Source: an uncultured Clostridia bacterium
GTDB lineage: Bacteria; Bacillota; Clostridia; Lachnospirales; Lachnospiraceae
Assembly (NCBI GenBank): GCA_946611595.1
Contig: CAMODY010000053.1
Location: 1-10,763, forward strand
Length of the DNA stretch: 10,763 bases
Reading direction: 5' to 3'
The position numbers and the translations under genes are program-made. Under the pieces are notes generated by a model. That model was not told the DNA's origin. It did not search any database and was given only the letters and a program-made list of their open reading frames with translations. This document shows, piece after piece, positions 9,001-10,763 of the stretch; the first letter of the stretch is position 1; each line of letters begins with the position of its first letter.

Positions 9001-9145
9001 AAAGTGAACTAACAGCCCGGACCGCATCTTCCGTATCTTTCTTTGCACTTTGTCCCATCCTGATGGTTCCGAGCACTAAAATAATAAGCAGTATAATGGC
9101 ACCGATGATTGCGATTAATACCGTACCTCTTCTTTTGCCGTTCAT
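6062..9145 (-). CDS. Membrane-bound hybrid histidine kinase with Cache-like sensor and two receiver domains
   Basis: The 1027-residue protein has a basic start, TM1 (about 8-28), an extracellular region (about 30-296), and TM2 (about 298-317). The extracellular part resembles a double Cache sensor: RFAFVNSKGTVYTS near 105-118, IYTKDGVALS near 198-207, and a closing YVPVGGTDWMLTYLI near 263-277. Inside the cell follow a coiled coil (about 325-366), a PAS-like module (about 367-497), HisKA with His527, HATPase (N box Asn641/Asn645, G1 Asp678, G2 GSSGLGL 707-713), receiver 1 (Asp770/Asp771, phospho-Asp819, Thr848, Lys870) and receiver 2 (Glu910/Asp911, phospho-Asp957, Thr989, Lys1011). It probably senses an extracellular small molecule and starts a His-Asp relay. 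GGAGG (9150-9154) lies only 4 nt from the ATG. It is the first gene of a two-kinase operon, and its C-terminal 667 residues match the downstream kinase. No partner response regulator is nearby. Confidence 0.95.
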   Translation of the reverse strand: MNGKRRGTVLIAIIGAIILLIILVLGTIRMGQSAKKDTEDAVRAVSSLYLDELAGRREQVVEGNLNDTIKDMKTVLGMLSEEDLSDVEHLQEYQKRMKQLFNLERFAFVNSKGTVYTSSGQEDDVAQYDFDYKTISEPEISVLNLSADDKKVIIAMPVDRLAFDGDVLLACFVQIDMKDMLSGVSMDAQEGGTTFCNIYTKDGVALSNTVLGGLAVEDNLLEALQQASYEKGYSYEKVESDFQNAVAGEASFTYKGITETLSYVPVGGTDWMLTYLIRESVITDQISSISDGTIRRSIVQSIITVLILLAIFAFIIWQNRRAAKLLLAQETANTESRVKQQEMEARLKLQEQLLEEEKQRAESEKLITALSADYWSVYYLELDTDDGVCYQAHSDISDGFKVGDRFKYLASVTDYANRYIVDSYREEFLKFIQPETIKENLKKNRVISYTYMVSRNGKESYEAVHFAAVTNPNNPDDHEIHNVGACFTDVDAETRKSLEQQQALSDALDEAEQANKAKTAFLSNMSHEIRTPMNAIIGLDSIALNDPETPEKTKDYLRKIGDSAEHLLGLINDILDMSRIESGRMTLKNEEFSFQKLLGAVNTMFSSQCADKGLEYHCHINGQVDEYYIGDTMKLRQVLINILGNSVKFTPEGGKVELNVEKIAQFEGQSTLRFKISDTGIGMSEEFIPHIFETFAQEDSSATNKYGSSGLGLAITKSIVEMMNGEIQVESEKGKGSVFTVTVTLADSSRTGKEDSDLITVKEMSVLIVDDDPVACEHAKLVLEKAGIASEIASSGAEAIEMTQLRHARREPYNLILVDWQMPEMDGVETTRRIREIVGNESAIIILTAYRWDDVLEEALQAGVDSFIAKPLFAATVIEEFNSAVNRKGLMTKKLESKADLTGRRILLAEDVAINAEIMVMVLESRQMQVEVAENGRIAVDKFAEHPAGYYDAILMDMRMPEMDGLEATQTIREMDREDAKTLPIIALTANAFDEDVQRSMQAGLNAHLSKPVQPELLYETLESLIK
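6065..8062 (-). repeat. Paralogous kinase core, copy A (pairs with 2657-4654)
   Basis: This codes for about residues 362-1027 of the membrane kinase. It is in direct orientation with copy B at an offset of about 3.4 kb. The two genes differ completely upstream of this block, where Cache plus TM replaces three PAS-type modules. The layout suggests tandem duplication of a core followed by sensor exchange. Confidence 0.85.
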
Positions 9146-9157
9146 CCAGCCTCCCCT

Positions 9158-9171
9158 GCAGGCTTTCCTGC
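9158..9171 (-). other. Small GC-rich hairpin touching the ribosome binding site of the membrane kinase
   Basis: In the transcript GCAGG, AAAG and CCTGC form a 5-bp stem with a 4-nt loop, ending one base before the GGGGAGG ribosome binding region (9150-9156). It could modulate initiation, but a stem this short may also be chance. Confidence 0.3.
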
Positions 9172-9204
9172 GATGTTTTAATTTTAATAAGTAAGTTAAT
9201 ATTT

Positions 9205-9234
9205 ATTTTACCGCAAAAATATCAGTCATAGCAA
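9205..9234 (-). promoter_or_regulatory. Candidate promoter of the two-kinase operon
   Basis: On the minus strand TTGCTA (9229-9234) and TAAAAT (9205-9210) are separated by 18 bp. The -35 is weak (4/6) and the -10 good (5/6). The predicted leader is about 50 nt. The -35 lies immediately beyond the U-tract of the CDF terminator, where a fresh promoter is needed. It is the best candidate in the gap, but not certain. Confidence 0.45.
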
Positions 9235-9236
9235 TA

Positions 9237-9267
9237 AAAAACAACTGCAGCAACTGCAGTCGTTTTT
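9237..9267. terminator. Intrinsic terminator after the CDF gene
   Basis: The plus strand reads AAAAACA-ACTGCAG-CAA-CTGCAGT-CGTTTTT. A 7-bp ACTGCAG/CTGCAGT stem with a 3-nt loop is extended past one A-C mismatch by a further AAAAAC/GTTTTT pairing. For the leftward CDF transcript it is followed by a T-run (complement of 9236-9241) and lies about 25 bp after the stop. It is symmetric enough to work in both directions. Confidence 0.85.
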
Positions 9268-9292
9268 ACTCAAAATCTATGGTTATTTTCAG

Positions 9293-10195
9293 CTATTCCA
9301 CAGGATTCACATGCACCATAACATGTTTGATCTGAGAGAAGTTTTCTTCCAGGGAATCGTGCACGCGCTCAGCGATCTCGTGTCCTTCCCTTAAAGACTT
9401 ATTTGGGTCAACTGCGATCTCCACATCCACATAGATTTTATTACCGAACATTCTCGTATGCAGCATATCAATATACTCCACGCCTTCCTGTTCCTTGATG
9501 CAGGAGCGGATACTTTTTTCCGTCTTATCATTGCAGGACTTATCAACCATCTGGTCGATTGCATCACGGAAAATATCGATGGCGGCTTTCAGGATCATAA
9601 TGCAGATCACGCCGCTGGCGATCGGCTCTAAAACGGCTACCCCCAGCATCGCTCCCCCGATACCGATCAGAGCGCCAACAGAAGAAAGTGCATCGCTTAA
9701 ATGGTGCCATGCCTCTGCCTTAAGTGCGGTCGAAAGAATTTTATTTGCATTCACCCTGGTATAAAAGAACATCGCCGTTTTCGCCACGATAGAAACGATG
9801 GACGCAATCAGGGCAAGCATACCCGGCGTCTGCATTTCTTTATAGCTTCCACTTGCGATCGTCTTGATCGCATTAATGCCGATCGTGCCGCCAACGACAA
9901 CAAGGATCACCGCAAGGATGATCGCCGCCACGCTTTCAAAACGTTCGTGACCATAAGGATGATTCTCATCCTCCTGTTTTCCCGCAATCTTCACACCGAT
10001 AATTACGATGATGCTACTGACGATATCCGATGCGGAATGAACAGCGTCACTGACCATAGCTCCGGAATGTGCAAGAATACCTGCAAGGAACTTAAAAATC
10101 GTAAGCACAAGGTTTCCGATGATGCTGACCATCGAAACCCGTACCGCAACCTTCTGCACGTTTTCATTTTTTTCTGTTAATAATTCCCGATCCAC
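9293..10195 (-). CDS. Cation diffusion facilitator (CDF) metal efflux transporter
   Basis: With the GTG start the protein is 300 residues, typical for bacterial CDF exporters. About six membrane segments are followed by a cytoplasmic ferredoxin-like C-terminal domain (about 214-300). The metal site is visible: TM2 has VHSASD (His53, Asp57) and TM5 has WHHLSD (His164, Asp168). The HPYGHERFE loop (about 79-87) follows TM2. It should act as a dimeric proton antiporter expelling divalent metal. I chose GTG at 10195 because AGGAGG at 10201-10206 is 5 nt away. The longer TTG (10231) and ATG (10222) starts have no ribosome binding site and lie at the U-tract of the upstream terminator. A NiCo-type riboswitch in the leader points to Co2+/Ni2+ or Fe2+ as inducer. 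The TM2 His in place of Asp (HD-HD type) is more often linked to Zn2+, so the true substrate is open. Confidence 0.93.
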   Translation of the reverse strand: MDRELLTEKNENVQKVAVRVSMVSIIGNLVLTIFKFLAGILAHSGAMVSDAVHSASDIVSSIIVIIGVKIAGKQEDENHPYGHERFESVAAIILAVILVVVGGTIGINAIKTIASGSYKEMQTPGMLALIASIVSIVAKTAMFFYTRVNANKILSTALKAEAWHHLSDALSSVGALIGIGGAMLGVAVLEPIASGVICIMILKAAIDIFRDAIDQMVDKSCNDKTEKSIRSCIKEQEGVEYIDMLHTRMFGNKIYVDVEIAVDPNKSLREGHEIAERVHDSLEENFSQIKHVMVHVNPVE

Positions 10196-10234
10196 TAAAT
10201 CCTCCTGCTTGCAGATCCCCATATAAAACAAAAA

Positions 10235-10277
10235 GCATCCGGGGATACAGTATTGTTACTACCTGTCCCGTGGATGC
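10235..10277 (-). terminator. Riboswitch expression-platform terminator upstream of the CDF gene
   Basis: In the leader transcript GCATCC (complement of 10272-10277), GGG and ACAG pair with CTGT, CCC and GGATGC (complement of 10235-10250). The stem has small interior loops and a 12-nt loop (10251-10262), and is followed by TTTTTGTTTT. Its 5' arm re-uses the P4 loop and 3' strand and the conserved GGGACAG of the aptamer. Folded aptamer and terminator are therefore mutually exclusive. Confidence 0.85.
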
Positions 10278-10335
10278 ACCACTGTCAATTCCTTGACCCG
10301 GCTCCAAGCACATGCTTTGGCCTGTTCAGTTTGTA
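10260..10335 (-). ncRNA. czcD-type (NiCo) metal riboswitch aptamer controlling the CDF exporter
   Basis: In transcript order the leader has CTGAACAGGC, then hairpin P2 (CCAAAGCA with TGCTTGG, 10304-10320), the conserved GAGCCGGG, hairpin P3 (GTCAA/TTGAC closed by a GGAA loop, 10284-10297), hairpin P4 (GTGG/CCAC with loop TGCAT, 10270-10282) and the closing GGGACAGG. This matches the four-way-junction NiCo riboswitch as I recall it (CUGAGCAGGC ... GCCGGG ... GGGACAG), including the conserved G-rich junction strands. These riboswitches bind Co2+/Ni2+ cooperatively and usually raise expression of CDF efflux genes; response to Fe2+ has also been reported. It sits between a perfect promoter and a CDF gene, exactly the expected context. 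P1 is weak here by eye. Confidence 0.9.
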
Positions 10336-10343
10336 TTTCGTGG

Positions 10344-10372
10344 ATTATACATTCTGCAAAAAAATCTGTCAA
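10344..10372 (-). promoter_or_regulatory. Perfect sigma-A promoter of the riboswitch-CDF transcript
   Basis: The minus strand has TTGACA (10367-10372), a 17-bp spacer and TATAAT (10344-10349): consensus at every position. Transcription should start near 10337, just ahead of the riboswitch aptamer. A promoter this strong fits control by termination in the leader rather than at initiation. Confidence 0.9.
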
Positions 10373-10403
10373 TAAAAGGTATTCCTGCGAACGAAGTTAT
10401 CGA

Positions 10404-10433
10404 TTGACAAATCCTTTTTCCCCTTTCTATAAT
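10404..10433 (+). promoter_or_regulatory. Sigma-A promoter of the EamA transporter gene, probably giving a leaderless mRNA
   Basis: TTGACA (10404-10409) and TATAAT (10428-10433) are both perfect, with an 18-bp spacer. The expected start (about 10440) is one base before or at the ATG at 10441. The promoter is back-to-back with that of the CDF gene, with 31 bp between the two -35 boxes. Confidence 0.85.
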
Positions 10434-10440
10434 GGCACCC

Positions 10441-10763
10441 ATGAAACGAAGCGCAGCGCCTTATGTATTCTTATTTATTATCCTGACGCTTGCCCGGAGC
10501 ACCTCTTTCATGTTCACAAAAAAGCTCCTCGAAGGAATGCAAACGTTCAATATCCTGGCAGTCCGGTTTCTGATTGCCTTTATTTTGCTGTTCTTCCTTT
10601 TCTTTAAGAAGATGATCCATATCGATAAGAAGACGCTGATCGGCGGGATCGCCATTGGTGTTGCTTTCTTCGCGACCATGGCGGGAGAGACTTTGGCGCT
10701 GAACACGCTGGATTCTTCCACGACTTCCTTCATTGAACACGCAGCAATCGTGCTGGTCCCGAT
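10441..10763 (+). CDS. EamA/DMT-family transporter, N-terminal part (cut by window edge)
   Basis: The reading frame opens MKRSAAPYVFLFIILTLARS and stays open for 107 codons to the window end. Three to four hydrophobic segments are visible (about residues 6-24, 37-55, 64-80, 90-107). TM1 with LARSTSFMFTKKLL, the FNILAVRFLIAF segment and the final FIEHAAIVLVP are characteristic of drug/metabolite transporters of the EamA fold, which have ten membrane segments in two repeats. It should carry a small metabolite across the inner membrane; the substrate is unknown. There is no Shine-Dalgarno before the ATG, and the sigma-A -10 box ends 7 bp upstream, so translation probably starts on a leaderless mRNA. 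No later in-frame ATG has a ribosome binding site, and the N terminus looks complete for the family. It is divergent from the metal exporter. Confidence 0.85.
   Translation, partial: MKRSAAPYVFLFIILTLARSTSFMFTKKLLEGMQTFNILAVRFLIAFILLFFLFFKKMIHIDKKTLIGGIAIGVAFFATMAGETLALNTLDSSTTSFIEHAAIVLVP

Noticed and set aside
9243..9260. Tandem AACTGCAG repeats as a possible protein-binding site
   Set aside because: The repeats are the two arms of the terminator stem, with T-runs on both sides, which explains them better.
10196..10231. Longer CDF start codons (TTG 10231, ATG 10222)
   Set aside because: Neither has a ribosome binding site, both lie at or beside the U-tract of the riboswitch terminator, and GTG 10195 has AGGAGG 5 nt upstream.
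10293..10607. 104-codon plus-strand open frame across the riboswitch and EamA start
   Set aside because: It covers structured leader RNA of the opposite strand and overlaps the EamA gene in another frame, with no ribosome binding site or recognisable domain.
10461..10740. Two overlapping minus-strand frames at the right edge
   Set aside because: Both are antisense shadows of the EamA transporter, whose plus-strand frame has clear membrane segments and a promoter.

Overview
The window reads as chromosomal DNA of a gut-type Clostridia bacterium, most likely Lachnospiraceae. This is inferred from strong AGGAGG-type ribosome binding sites, sigma-A promoters, intrinsic terminators with clear U-tracts, a czcD-type (NiCo) riboswitch, and very large PAS/hybrid histidine kinases with the NMSHEIRTPMNAIIGLD signature. 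No rRNA, tRNA, CRISPR array, IS element or phage gene was seen. Five complete genes are present, plus two genes cut by the window edges.

Left region (1-2640). The start of an Old Yellow Enzyme-type NADH:flavin oxidoreductase runs leftward off the edge. A LysR-family regulator and an MFS transporter run rightward from the other side of a 146-bp divergent intergenic region. That region holds two almost identical 15-bp LysR-type dyads 63 bp apart, which is six helical turns. The likely picture is a small regulated locus for importing or exporting an organic compound and reducing it, with the LysR protein as switch. A bidirectional terminator closes this side.

Middle region (2654-9145, minus strand). 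Two giant hybrid histidine kinases form an operon with a 15-nt gap. The upstream one (1027 aa) is membrane-bound with an extracellular Cache-like sensor. The downstream one (1130 aa) has no membrane segment and carries four PAS-like modules. Their last ~667 residues (PAS-like module, HisKA, HATPase, two receiver domains) are paralogous and nearly gap-free. No DNA-binding response regulator or HPt protein lies nearby, so the output is unknown.

Right region (9237-10763). A cation diffusion facilitator (minus strand) is preceded by a perfect sigma-A promoter and a czcD/NiCo riboswitch. Its terminator is built from the P4 strand and the 3' junction of the aptamer, the arrangement expected of an ON switch. 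The CDF start is best placed at a GTG (10195) with a strong ribosome binding site. Back-to-back with it, a TTGACA-18-TATAAT promoter fires almost exactly at the ATG of an EamA/DMT-family transporter that runs off the right edge. That mRNA is probably leaderless.
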